Shown: positions 16,538-24,992 of the stretch, in pieces
How positions within the stretch are numbered: position 1 is the stretch's first letter
Layout: each line of letters opens with the position of its first letter
Assembly (NCBI GenBank): GCA_016222805.1
Contig: JACRQG010000038.1
Location: 1-33,871 of the forward strand
Direction: 5' to 3'
Source: Verrucomicrobiota bacterium
GTDB taxonomy: Bacteria > Verrucomicrobiota > Verrucomicrobiia > Opitutales > Opitutaceae
Length of the DNA: 33,871 nt
Program-made: the position numbers and the translations under genes
The notes under the pieces: model-generated
Seen by the model: the letters and a program-made list of their open reading frames with translations, nothing else
The model's database searches: none
What the model was told of the DNA's origin: nothing

Positions 16538-17644
16538 CTACGGCACGAGGACGTCCACGAATTCCCCCGGCTTCACGACGAAGCCCTCCGGGATCGCGAT
16601 TTGGATCCGCAGCCCGGGTTCGGGCAGCGGGGCCGGGGGCAGCCGCATCGCCGCCACGATTGACGGGGTGAGCGTCTCCATCCCGGCGCCGACGTTCAGG
16701 ATCGCCGCGCGCGCCGATTGTCGGCTCCCCGCGCGAGAACGAATCTCCACCGGCATGCCAACCTTTGGCTCAAAGGGCAGCGGCTGCCGCATGAAGCCGC
16801 TGAGACGATCCGGCTTTTTCGCGGTGATCCGCAGGATCGGTTCCCCTGCCACCACCGCTTCCCCCGTGCGCCGGAAGACTGCCGCCACCACCCCGGCGAT
16901 GGGCGACACCAGTGGCACCGGAGTGAGTTGTTGCTCGGCCAGCTTCAGCTTGGCGTCCTGTACCTTGATCGCCGTCGCCAGCGCGGAGTCCGGCGACGTG
17001 GCCGCGCCTCCCTCCCCGACGCCGGCGAAGCTCCGGATCGCCGGTTCAAGCCGAGCCACGAGCTTGGTCTGCTCCGCCACCTGCTCCACCAGCGAATCGC
17101 GAACGGCCTTCAACTGCGCAAAGTTCTCCTCCGAGACCACCCCGGAACGGTGCAGGGGCGTCATCCGATCGAGGTCCCCTTCCGCGACCTGCAATTTGCC
17201 GCGCAGCGCCGCCAATTCCACACGGGCGGTCATCCACTCCACCTGCAAGCGCTCGAACTCGAGCGCCACCCGGAGCCGATCCGTCGCCCCCGCCATGGTT
17301 GAGGAAAGCATCCCGACCTCGGCCCGGATGACCGCGAGGGTGGCCTCGAGCAGCTTCGGATCCACCGTCGCCACGTGGCCGAGCACCTCGTTGGCCTGCA
17401 CCTCCTGGAAGGCGGCGACCTTCAGCCCCAGCAGCGTCCCGGCCTGCGCCGACCGCACCTCCGCCTGGACCGCCTCCGCCTCGGCCACGATGGTCGCGGG
17501 GGCCACCCAGCGGGACCACAGCAGCACCACTCCGACCACGCCGAGGGCGAAGACCGTGCGTGGCAGGTACAGGAGCCGTACTTCACGCCAGCGCTGGGCG
17601 GGAGGGACCGGAATCGGGGGCAGGGGCGCTTGATCGTCTGGCAT
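16538..17644 (-). CDS. HlyD-like membrane-fusion / periplasmic adaptor protein
   Basis: 368 residues. A short cytoplasmic N-terminus is followed by one membrane helix (about 29-48, TVFALGVVGVVLLWSRWVAP). The first half-lipoyl segment comes next (EVRSAQAGTLLGLKVAAFQEVQ), then long helical hairpin segments rich in Ala/Glu/Leu (about 85-230). The second half-lipoyl follows (VPLVSPIAGVVAAVFRRTGE with GEAVVAGEPIL), and then a beta-barrel part ending PGEFVDVLVP. Such adaptors link an inner-membrane partner to envelope export or act as scaffolds. No ABC or RND pump gene is adjacent. Instead it is the last gene of a minus-strand operon, 3 bp after the DUF4956 stop. The likely membrane partner is therefore the DUF4956 protein, which would be an unusual pairing. 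Confidence 0.85.
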   Translation of the reverse strand: MPDDQAPLPPIPVPPAQRWREVRLLYLPRTVFALGVVGVVLLWSRWVAPATIVAEAEAVQAEVRSAQAGTLLGLKVAAFQEVQANEVLGHVATVDPKLLEATLAVIRAEVGMLSSTMAGATDRLRVALEFERLQVEWMTARVELAALRGKLQVAEGDLDRMTPLHRSGVVSEENFAQLKAVRDSLVEQVAEQTKLVARLEPAIRSFAGVGEGGAATSPDSALATAIKVQDAKLKLAEQQLTPVPLVSPIAGVVAAVFRRTGEAVVAGEPILRITAKKPDRLSGFMRQPLPFEPKVGMPVEIRSRAGSRQSARAAILNVGAGMETLTPSIVAAMRLPPAPLPEPGLRIQIAIPEGFVVKPGEFVDVLVP

Positions 17645-17647
17645 GGT

Positions 17648-18331
17648 TCAGATCTCCGATTCGTCGGCTGCCTGCACACTTGAAACCCGCTCGACGCCCG
17701 GCAGCGCCGCGAGTTCCTGCAGCATCTCCGCCGCCCGCGCCGGATTGCGTAGCAGGAGCCGGTAGGAAAGGTCGATACCCTCGACGCCCTGGCCAAAGTG
17801 CTGGTTGGCCACGTGCACCCGCAGGCAGTGCCGCTGCAGCAACCGCGCCAGCGCCCCCATCTCCCCCGCCGGCCGCATCCACTTCACATTGAGGATCAGG
17901 TCGAATCGGTGGCGGGTTCCCGAGGCGGTCGCCCACAGGAAGATGAACAGCGCCCCCAGCACCACACACCCGACCACCGCCGAGGAGAATTTCTGCGTGC
18001 CGCAGGCCGTCCCGAGGATGATCGAGGCCAGGACGTAGCACGTGTCGAGGGTGTCCCGAAGCACGTTGCGGAACCGCACCACGGCGAAGACTGCAATCAG
18101 GCCGAACGCGGTGATCAGGTTGTTCGACATCACCATCAGCACGAGGGCGACGAGGACCGGCAGCACCACCAGCGAGACGACATACGACCGCGAATACGAC
18201 ACCCCCGAGTGGGTGAACACATACACCCAGGCGATCGCCTGCCCACAAAGGTAGGACAGCAGCAGCGCCAGCAGGAGGGCCTGGAAACTGGTCGGCGCCA
18301 GGCCATAGTCGCCTTGGAGGAGGGCGTTCAT
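17648..18331 (-). CDS. DUF4956 polytopic membrane protein
   Basis: 227 residues. The ATG at 18331 overlaps the VTC stop codon by 4 bp, which favours this start over a longer frame. Membrane segments are visible at about 17-38, 50-70, 72-88, 98-113 and 115-135. Between the third and fourth lies the conserved AVVRFRNVLRDTLDTCYVLASI stretch (charged Arg/Asp in the membrane-proximal region), characteristic of DUF4956. The C-terminal 90 residues are soluble and ferredoxin-like in pattern (LRVHVANQHFGQG, AAEMLQELAALPGVERVSSVQ), resembling the ACT-like tail also seen in MgtC/YhiD-type proteins. The function is unknown. As I recall, DUF4956 genes recur next to VTC-domain and CotH genes in other bacteria, which is the arrangement seen here. 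It could be a channel or anchor for the polymerase. Confidence 0.85.
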   Translation of the reverse strand: MNALLQGDYGLAPTSFQALLLALLLSYLCGQAIAWVYVFTHSGVSYSRSYVVSLVVLPVLVALVLMVMSNNLITAFGLIAVFAVVRFRNVLRDTLDTCYVLASIILGTACGTQKFSSAVVGCVVLGALFIFLWATASGTRHRFDLILNVKWMRPAGEMGALARLLQRHCLRVHVANQHFGQGVEGIDLSYRLLLRNPARAAEMLQELAALPGVERVSSVQAADESEI

Positions 18332-19182
18332 TGACGGTTGGGACCCAGAGCACCGCGCAAAGCGGCGGAATTGTCGAGCCAAGGCGCGCTGGTCAGCGTG
18401 TTCGTGATCGCGCTGCCCCATTCGAAGCCGGTCATCCGCCGGGCCACCTTGTGCACCCCCAGAATCTCCACGCCGCGCACATACTTGGCCGCCCCGCAGC
18501 TCTTCAGCTCAAAGCCGCGGACCATCTCGATCATCCACATGGGCATCCGATCCGTGAACTTGAGTTCAAGGATCACCACGCCCCCGAACACCTCCACCGG
18601 ATTGGTCATCCGGGCGCTGAGGATCCCGCTGAACTCCGGCTCGATCCGCACCGCCCGATCGATCGTCACCCGGACGTTGCCCTTGCCGGGACTCACGTAG
18701 GCCTCGCGCAAATACGCGTTGTGGGCCCGCGGAGCGGCCTCCAGCTTCTCGACCAACTGCCAGAAATCGAGCAGATCGACCCACTGCTGGCCGCTCTCCG
18801 CATAGAGGAACTCCCGGCGCGGCGGCTCGCCCAGGAGCAAGGCCTTCACCGCATCGCGCTTCACCCGCGCCCGCTGCTTCACGATGCCCTCGCTCAGCCG
18901 CCGCTTGATCTCAAAGAAGACCGGTGAAAGCGGGTCATCGTCATAGTAGCGGATGCGCAGCTTGAACCGGTTGCGCTCGCCGTCGTTGGCCGCGTGAAAC
19001 GTCCGCAGGTGATTCGAGTCCAGATACAGCGTGTGGACTTCGTACGAGTTGTTCGGCTTCCCCTCCGCATTCTCGTCCGGCAGCAGGTAACACTGCACGA
19101 AGGCCCTCACCGCCATCGCCTTGTTCTCGTCGATGATGTACTTGATCTCACGACGCTGGCGTTGGGCGCGGTCGATTTTCAT
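18328..19182 (-). CDS. VTC-domain protein, candidate polyphosphate polymerase
   Basis: 284 residues from ATG 19182; ATG 19212 (10 codons more) is also possible, and the longer frame to 19551 is a shadow extension. It is the bacterial form of the VTC domain (CYTH/triphosphate-tunnel relative). In yeast Vtc4 this domain makes polyphosphate from ATP inside a basic tunnel. The key pattern is complete: REIKYIID with Lys14, YLDS, RFKLRIRYYD (Arg72, Lys74, Arg76, Arg78), FFEIKRR (Glu91, Lys93), VKQRARVKR, VRVTIDRAVRIEP, VILELKF with Glu206 as likely metal ligand and Lys208, and Lys233 in CGAAKYVRG. The protein has no membrane segment, so membrane targeting would come from the DUF4956 product, translated from an overlapping ATGA. 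Polymer synthesis is predicted from the motifs and not shown. Confidence 0.85.
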   Translation of the reverse strand: MKIDRAQRQRREIKYIIDENKAMAVRAFVQCYLLPDENAEGKPNNSYEVHTLYLDSNHLRTFHAANDGERNRFKLRIRYYDDDPLSPVFFEIKRRLSEGIVKQRARVKRDAVKALLLGEPPRREFLYAESGQQWVDLLDFWQLVEKLEAAPRAHNAYLREAYVSPGKGNVRVTIDRAVRIEPEFSGILSARMTNPVEVFGGVVILELKFTDRMPMWMIEMVRGFELKSCGAAKYVRGVEILGVHKVARRMTGFEWGSAITNTLTSAPWLDNSAALRGALGPNRQ

Positions 19183-19303
19183 TCCGGAGGGGGCGACGTT
19201 CCTTCTCTCCATGACACCGGACACGCAACAGCAAAACGCGCGCCACTGGGCCCGCGCAAATCGCGTCGACTCTCCCGCCCTCCGCCGCCAGAACCTCCCG
19301 CCG

Positions 19304-21865
19304 ATGTCCTTTTTCCGCCTGCCCACGATTCTGGTGACCGGCCTCGCCGTCGGGGCGATCGGCGCCGTTCCCGCCCGGGGACAGACGGCGACTCTGGGCG
19401 GGGTGACCTTCACCAACCAGGGACTCGTGGGCGTCGGTCGCGTGCCCGCCTCGCAGCGGGATCGCCTCAACGAGACCTTTGGTTCGCTCTCCGGACTCGC
19501 CCTCGACGTCCGCACGTGGCGCCGCTCCCCGGACGGCACGTACTCCGGCACCCTCTATTCCCAGCCCGACCGGGGCTACGTGAAATCCGGGGTCACGACC
19601 AACTATCGCCCGCGCCTCCACCAACTCGCCTTCACCTTCGCCCCCGCCCCGGCGGGTTCGACGAGCCAGACGCAGGCCAGGTTCTCGCTGAACGACACGG
19701 TGCTGTTCGCGGAGGCCAACGGCACGCCGCTGACCTCCCTCGATCCTTCCCCCACGGTCTCGGGAGTGCGCACCGGCTTCCCTCCCCTCCCGCAGGCCTA
19801 CAACGGTCGCCTCTCCCTCGACGCCGAAGGGCTGGCCCGCCTGCCCGATGGCACGTTCTTCGTCAGCGACGAATATGGCCCCTACCTCCACCGGTTCTCC
19901 GCGGCCGGTGTGCTCCTCCAATCGATCCGTCCACCGGAGGCGTTCGTTCCCAAGCGCAACACCCGCGACTCGTTTTCCTCCGACAATCCGGCCAAGGACC
20001 AGCCTTCGCCCTCGCCGTCGGAACCCGCCGTCGGACGCGAGAACAACCAGGGTTTCGAAGGGCTCACCCTTTCTCCCGACGGCACGACCCTCTACGCCCT
20101 GATGCAATCCGCCCTCCGGCAGGACGGGGGCGAGGACGGCAACTCCCTGCGGCGCTACACGCGCCTGGTGGGCTATGACATCAGCAACCCGGCGGCTCCG
20201 GTGCTGCGCAGCGAGTGGATTCTGCCGCTTCCGCTCTACCTCGATGGCACCACGCAACAAGTCGCGTCGGTGGGGGACTTCGTCGCTCTGAACGGGCGTC
20301 AGTTCCTGGTCCTGGTCCGCGACGGCATTGGCCGCGGAGCCGACCGTACCGCTTCCCAGTACCGACGGGTGCTCGTCTACGACGTCGCGGGGGCGACCAA
20401 CCTGGCCGGCTCCACGTTCGACAACCCCAATTTCCCCGCCGCGCCCAAGGGGGTGCTGGCCGGCAGCATCGTTCCGGCCACGTCCACCGTGTTGATCGAC
20501 CTCAACGACTCCGCCCAGCTGTCCAAGTTCGGGCTCAACAATGGACCGTCGGACAACTCCAACACGCTGTCGGAAAAATGGGAGAGCCTGGCGCTGGCCC
20601 CCACCCTCGATCCAGCGGCGCCCGACGATTTCTTCCTCCTCGTCGGCAACGACAACGACTACTCGACCACCGACGGCCGCCAGGATGGCGACAACTACCG
20701 CGCGGACCTCAACATCGACACCATGGTCCTGGTCTACCGCCTGACGCTGCCCGGCACCGGAACCGCGACCGCCCCCGCAATCCTGACCCAGCCCGGCAGT
20801 CTCCACGTCAGCACCGGAGGCGCCGCCTCGTTCAGCGTCGTGGCGAATGCGGGCGGCGGAGCCCTCACGTACCAGTGGAAACGAAGCGGTGAAGCAATCC
20901 CGGGAGCCACGCTGTCACTGCTCGCGCTGACCAACGTCCGCGCCGCCGACATGGGCTTCTACACGGTCTCCGTCACGTCGCGCGTCGGCACGATTGAGTC
21001 CACGCCCGCCATCCTCACCGTCGCCACGGGAACCACCAGCCGGCTGGCGAACGTTTCGACGCGCGGATTGGTCCGCGCCGGCGAGGCGCTGACCCCGGGT
21101 TTTGTCCTGAAGGGCAATGGCACCAAGTCGCTGCTGATCCGCGCGATTGGGCCGACGCTGGGAGCCTTCGGCGTGGCCGGAGCCCTGGCGGACCCGCGGC
21201 TGGAGGTCATCCGCTTCGGCGAGTCATCGCCGTTCACTGCCAACGACGACTGGGTCGTCGGACAAGCCCTTCGCGATGCCTTTGCCGCCGTCGGAGCGTT
21301 TGCCCTGCCGTCCACCGGGTCCAAAGATGCGGCGCTGCTGGCTTCGGTCTCCTCCACCGGCGGCACCGGCTACACCGTGCGCATCACCGCGACCAGTGCG
21401 TCCGCCACGGGCATTGCGCTCGCCGAAGTCTACGATACCGAATCGCCCTCGACCCCGGTGCGGTTGGCCAACGTCTCCACGCTCGGATTTGCCGGGATCG
21501 GCGCCGAGGGCCTGACTCCGGGCTTCGTGATCGACGGCACCGCGCCCAAACTCGTGCTAATCCGCGTGGTGGGCCCCGGCCTGGCGGCGTTCGGAGTTAC
21601 CGGCGCCCTCGCCGACCCCCAACTCGCCGTGGTCCCGCTCGGCTTTCCCCAGGTCATCGCCTCCAACAATGACTGGGGGGATGGCGGCCAGGCGGTCGCG
21701 CTGCAATCGGCGTTCAGTGCGGCCGCCGCGTTCGCCCTGCCCTCCGGCAGTAAGGACGCCGCGGTCCTGCTTCGCCTGCCCCCGGGCGGTTTCACCGTCC
21801 AGGCCAGCGGCGCCAACGCGAGCACCGGCACCGCCTTGGTCGAGGTCTACGACTTGGATCCGTAG
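19304..21865 (+). CDS. Secreted esterase-like-phytase protein with Ig and C-terminal repeats
   Basis: 853 residues. The ATG at 19304 gives a signal peptide (MSFFRLPTILVTGLAVGAIG... PARGQ). About residues 28-485 form an 'esterase-like activity of phytase' propeller (PF13449 type), with DAEGLARLPDGTFFVSDEYG, NNQGFEGLTLSPDGTTLYAL, and EKWESLALAP followed by FLLVGNDNDY. An Ig-like domain follows (about 490-575, LTYQWKRSGEAIPGA, DMGFYTVSVTS). Two C-terminal repeats begin at 580 and 720 with RLANVST. The family is linked to phosphomonoester hydrolysis by name and distant homology, but substrates are mostly unknown. It is divergent from the VTC gene across 121 bp. Its C-terminal repeats match those of the CotH protein, so it is likely delivered to the same place and may remove phosphate groups or cleave a phosphorylated polymer. 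Confidence 0.85.
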   Translation: MSFFRLPTILVTGLAVGAIGAVPARGQTATLGGVTFTNQGLVGVGRVPASQRDRLNETFGSLSGLALDVRTWRRSPDGTYSGTLYSQPDRGYVKSGVTTNYRPRLHQLAFTFAPAPAGSTSQTQARFSLNDTVLFAEANGTPLTSLDPSPTVSGVRTGFPPLPQAYNGRLSLDAEGLARLPDGTFFVSDEYGPYLHRFSAAGVLLQSIRPPEAFVPKRNTRDSFSSDNPAKDQPSPSPSEPAVGRENNQGFEGLTLSPDGTTLYALMQSALRQDGGEDGNSLRRYTRLVGYDISNPAAPVLRSEWILPLPLYLDGTTQQVASVGDFVALNGRQFLVLVRDGIGRGADRTASQYRRVLVYDVAGATNLAGSTFDNPNFPAAPKGVLAGSIVPATSTVLIDLNDSAQLSKFGLNNGPSDNSNTLSEKWESLALAPTLDPAAPDDFFLLVGNDNDYSTTDGRQDGDNYRADLNIDTMVLVYRLTLPGTGTATAPAILTQPGSLHVSTGGAASFSVVANAGGGALTYQWKRSGEAIPGATLSLLALTNVRAADMGFYTVSVTSRVGTIESTPAILTVATGTTSRLANVSTRGLVRAGEALTPGFVLKGNGTKSLLIRAIGPTLGAFGVAGALADPRLEVIRFGESSPFTANDDWVVGQALRDAFAAVGAFALPSTGSKDAALLASVSSTGGTGYTVRITATSASATGIALAEVYDTESPSTPVRLANVSTLGFAGIGAEGLTPGFVIDGTAPKLVLIRVVGPGLAAFGVTGALADPQLAVVPLGFPQVIASNNDWGDGGQAVALQSAFSAAAAFALPSGSKDAAVLLRLPPGGFTVQASGANASTGTALVEVYDLDP

Positions 21866-21967
21866 ACGTCCGGCGCGGAAATGCTCATTCGTTGCCGCCT
21901 GTCCCGCGCCCGGGGTTGAGGGTGCACGTTCGCCGCCCGGCGGGCGACCTTTGCCAACGAGGTCCGG

Positions 21968-22714
21968 CTATCGGGTGGATTCGGTCCGACCGGCGCCAAT
22001 CCGGAGGAGGTCCCCCAAATCGACTTTCTTTTCGTACAGCGCCTTGCCGACGATGACGCCATCCAGGTTCGCCCGCCGCTGCGCCAGATCCGCCAGTGCG
22101 ACGACGTCCTCGCGACGGCTGACTCCCCCGCTGGCAATGACGTTGAAACCGCCGAGTCCCAGCAGCGCTTCCTGCGCCGCCAGATTGGGACCCGTGAGCA
22201 TGCCGTCGGTACCGATGTCCGTGTGGATGAGCGTGCGCACACCCAACGCCCGCATCCGCCGGGCCAGTGCGTCGACCGTCAGGTCGGCCGTCGCCACCCA
22301 TCCTTTCACCGCCACCTGGCCATTCCGCGCATCAATCCCGACCGCGATCTTCTCTCCCCAGCTCTGGACCAGGTCTCCGACAAACTCGTCGCTTTCCGCC
22401 GCCCGGGTGCCAATCACCACGCGACTCACTCCCAGGGCAACCGCCCGCTCCACCGCCGCGCGGGTCCGCAAGCCGCCCCCCAACTGCACGTGCATCCCCA
22501 AGGCCACGATGCCCTGCACGGCCGCGTGGTTCTTCGGTTCGCCGGCGAAGGCGCCATCGAGGTCCACCACGTGTACCCAACTGCTGCCAGCATCGCGGAA
22601 CTGCCGCGCCACCGCCACCGGGTCGGCCGCGTAGACGGTCTCTTGATCCGCCCGCCCCTGCAGCAGCCGCACACAACGCCCGCCCTTGATGTCGATTGCC
22701 GGATAGATGGTCAT
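21968..22714 (-). CDS. hisA: Phosphoribosylformimino-AICAR ribotide isomerase HisA
   Basis: 248 residues, the normal length. The start at 22714 gives MTIYPAIDIKGG, the canonical N-terminus; a 23-codon upstream extension is Ala/Gly/Arg-rich and rejected. The TIM barrel has the catalytic Asp8 (AIDIKGG) and Asp128 (VGIDARNG), plus the phosphate-binding GGGLRT, IGTRA, TDIGTDGM and IASGGVS segments. It catalyses the Amadori isomerisation of ProFAR to PRFAR, the fourth step of histidine biosynthesis. No other his gene is in the window, so it is a stand-alone copy, divergent from the M42 peptidase gene across 189 bp. It is convergent with the phytase-like gene. Confidence 0.95.
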   Translation of the reverse strand: MTIYPAIDIKGGRCVRLLQGRADQETVYAADPVAVARQFRDAGSSWVHVVDLDGAFAGEPKNHAAVQGIVALGMHVQLGGGLRTRAAVERAVALGVSRVVIGTRAAESDEFVGDLVQSWGEKIAVGIDARNGQVAVKGWVATADLTVDALARRMRALGVRTLIHTDIGTDGMLTGPNLAAQEALLGLGGFNVIASGGVSRREDVVALADLAQRRANLDGVIVGKALYEKKVDLGDLLRIGAGRTESTR

Positions 22715-22903
22715 GAACGGGCGAGTGAGGGAAAAACCACGGCGGGGCGCAAGGGCGTTCGCCCCGGAACCGCCTCCCGCCAATCAGGGAGGCCCGAGGA
22801 CCTGTCGGGGGCGCCCACGTGGTCCTCTTCGGCGACGCCGGCTACCCGAGGCGTTTTTTGTATTCCTCCGGTCTCGGGTTCTCCCCAGTCTCCCGCTCAT
22901 CCG

Positions 22904-23971
22904 ATGTCTTCCTACCACGTCCCCCCCTTCCTCGCCGATCTGCTCCACGCCCGTTCCCCCTCCGGCTATGAAGCCGAGGCTCAGGCCGTCTTCGATCGGT
23001 ATGTGAAACCGGCAGCCGATACCTACACCGGCGACGCCCTCGGCAACCGCCTCGCGACCCTCAATCCCAAAGGGGATCCGGTCCTGATGCTGGCGGGGCA
23101 CATGGACGAACTCGGCCTCATCATCACCTATGTCAACAAGGAGGGCTTCCTTTACTTCGACACGATCGGCGGCCACGACCTGAGCGTGATTTCCGGTCGC
23201 CGGGTGATCATCCAGACCGCCAAGGGACCGGTTCGGGGCGTCACCGGCAAACGCGCGATTCACCTGATGGACGAGGAGGACCGGAAGAAGGTACCGAAGA
23301 AGCACGAGATCTGGATCGATATCGGCGCGCGGAGCAAGGACGAGGCGCTGGAGTGCGTGAGCATCGGCGACGTCGCCACCTACGACCACGAACTCGAGTT
23401 GATTCGGGGCAGTGTCGGAACCGCGCGGGCCTTCGACAACAAGGTCGGAGCCTATGTGGTGGGCGAGACCCTCATCCGCCTCTCCCGGGGCCGGGGCAAA
23501 CTCGCCGCCCGGGTGGTCAGCGTCGCAACCGCCCAGGAAGAAATCGGCGTGCGGGGCGCCACCACCTCCGCCTATCTCGCCGACCCGCATATCGCCGTCG
23601 CGGTCGACGTCGGTCACGCCACGGACCATCCCGATTGCGACAACCGCAAGTTTGGCGAAACCCGGCTCGGGGCGGGTCCCATCCTCTGCCGCGGCGCCAA
23701 CATCAACCCCAAGGTCTTCGACCGGCTTCTCAAGGCGGCGAAGAAGCTCGGCATCCCCTACCAACTCGAGGCGGATCCCCGGCCGACCGGCACGGACGCG
23801 CGCGCCATCCAGATGGGCCGCGGCGGAGTCGCCACCGGCCTGGTGAGCATCCCGCTTCGCTATATGCACACGCCCAGCGAGGTCGTCGACCTCGAGGACG
23901 TCGAGCGCTGCGTCCAGCTGCTCGTCGAATTTGCCCGCGGTCTGGAAAAAGGCGACTACCTGCACTGGTAA
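22904..23971 (+). CDS. M42-family metallo-aminopeptidase
   Basis: 355 residues. The ATG at 22904 begins MSSYHVPPFLADLLHARSPSGYE, the standard opening of M42 peptidases; the much longer open frame upstream is not genuine. The di-metal ligands and catalytic Glu are all present: His66 (AGHMDELGL), Asp178 (FDNKVG), Glu212/Glu213 (QEEIGVRG), Asp235 (VDVGHATD) and His322 (YMHTPSE). Members are cytoplasmic, tetrahedral dodecamers that trim N-terminal residues from peptides (glutamyl or general aminopeptidase; some are annotated FrvX or endoglucanase M). Next to clpXP it could finish peptides released by that protease, but this is inference only. Confidence 0.92.
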   Translation: MSSYHVPPFLADLLHARSPSGYEAEAQAVFDRYVKPAADTYTGDALGNRLATLNPKGDPVLMLAGHMDELGLIITYVNKEGFLYFDTIGGHDLSVISGRRVIIQTAKGPVRGVTGKRAIHLMDEEDRKKVPKKHEIWIDIGARSKDEALECVSIGDVATYDHELELIRGSVGTARAFDNKVGAYVVGETLIRLSRGRGKLAARVVSVATAQEEIGVRGATTSAYLADPHIAVAVDVGHATDHPDCDNRKFGETRLGAGPILCRGANINPKVFDRLLKAAKKLGIPYQLEADPRPTGTDARAIQMGRGGVATGLVSIPLRYMHTPSEVVDLEDVERCVQLLVEFARGLEKGDYLHW

Positions 23972-24007
23972 CGACGGCTCGCCGTCTCCAACCTCGCCCG
24001 CTCGTTC

Positions 24008-24976
24008 ATGCACCCCCAGCCCCACCCCTTCTCTCGAACCGGGCGCACCGCCGCTGCCTCGCGGATCGTCGGACGCCCGCTTTCCTGCGCCCTTCTGCTG
24101 CTCTCGCTGATTGGCGTGCCGGCTGTGCGTGCACTCGACGTCTTCGGCTACTCCGCGACGACAAACGAGCGCTTCGGTTCCGGCTTCCCCAGTTCGCCGG
24201 TGGCCAACCCGTCGTTCTTCCTCGGCAGCTATGATCTGTCCGGAATCGGCTGGGGCGCCGGGAACTTCGGCGTCACCCTGATCTCCCCCCAGCACTTCGT
24301 CACAGCTGCCCACGTCGATCCCGGCAGCAGCGTGTCGTTTCTCAGTTCCACCGGCGTGCTTCGCACCTACACGGTCGACAGCACCTTCACGATCGAGCAC
24401 GCCAGCGGGGTCCCGACCGACCTGCTCGTGGGCCGGCTCACCAGTCCGATCGCCGCCGGCGACAATGTCACGTACTACTCCACCGTGTTGCTGAGTTCGG
24501 TCAGCGCCTACAACGGACTTACGGTCGCCGCCTTCGGGCAGGGACAGCGCGCCGGCACGAACACGATCGACACGACGGGTGTCACGGATCTCCTGCCTTT
24601 CGGTTCTCCCAACGGGACCTTCGACAACGTAGTTTTCGTCACGGACTTTGATTCGGTGTCAGGCCAGACGCAGGGCCAGGCAGGTGACTCCGGCAGCCCG
24701 AGTTTCGTCAGCGTCAACGGCAGCCTGGCCTTGGTCGGCACGCACTCGGCCGTCAACACCTCGGTCTCCCCGAACCAGACGGTCGATGTGCTCGTCCCTT
24801 ACTATTACTCGCAAATCAATGCCCGGCTTGCCCTCGACGGGTACACCTTTGGCGCCTTTGCGGCGATCCCCGAGCCGTCCGAGTTGGCTGCGCTCACGGG
24901 TGCCGGCGCCCTGGGCGTGGCCACGTACTTGCGCCGACGGCGGCGCACCTCGACGACAGACCGGCCGGCGCCCTGA
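24008..24976 (+). CDS. Secreted trypsin-like serine protease with PEP-CTERM tail
   Basis: 322 residues. The N-terminus has a long basic n-region and a hydrophobic core (LSCALLLLSLIGVPAVRA); no later ATG would keep the signal. The body is a chymotrypsin-fold protease with a full triad: His102 in FVTAAH, Asp138 in PTDLLVGRL and Ser228 in GQAGDSGSPSF. The C-terminus carries IPEPSELAALTGAGALG followed by an Arg-rich end, a PEP-CTERM sorting signal. The enzyme is therefore expected to be exported and processed by an exosortase. It begins 36 bp after the M42 gene and runs convergently into clpX with a 16 bp gap. The substrate is unknown. Confidence 0.88.
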   Translation: MHPQPHPFSRTGRTAAASRIVGRPLSCALLLLSLIGVPAVRALDVFGYSATTNERFGSGFPSSPVANPSFFLGSYDLSGIGWGAGNFGVTLISPQHFVTAAHVDPGSSVSFLSSTGVLRTYTVDSTFTIEHASGVPTDLLVGRLTSPIAAGDNVTYYSTVLLSSVSAYNGLTVAAFGQGQRAGTNTIDTTGVTDLLPFGSPNGTFDNVVFVTDFDSVSGQTQGQAGDSGSPSFVSVNGSLALVGTHSAVNTSVSPNQTVDVLVPYYYSQINARLALDGYTFGAFAAIPEPSELAALTGAGALGVATYLRRRRRTSTTDRPAP

Positions 24977-24992
24977 ACCGCCGCCCCAATCC

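Noticed and set aside
19183-19551. Long N-terminal extension of the VTC frame
   Set aside because: It would overlap the divergent phytase-like signal peptide region, and it is Arg/Pro-rich. VTC homology begins right after the ATG at 19182.
22223-22903. N-terminal extension of the M42 peptidase frame
   Set aside because: It overlaps hisA on the other strand and encodes Arg/Pro/His-rich sequence. The family N-terminus begins at 22904.
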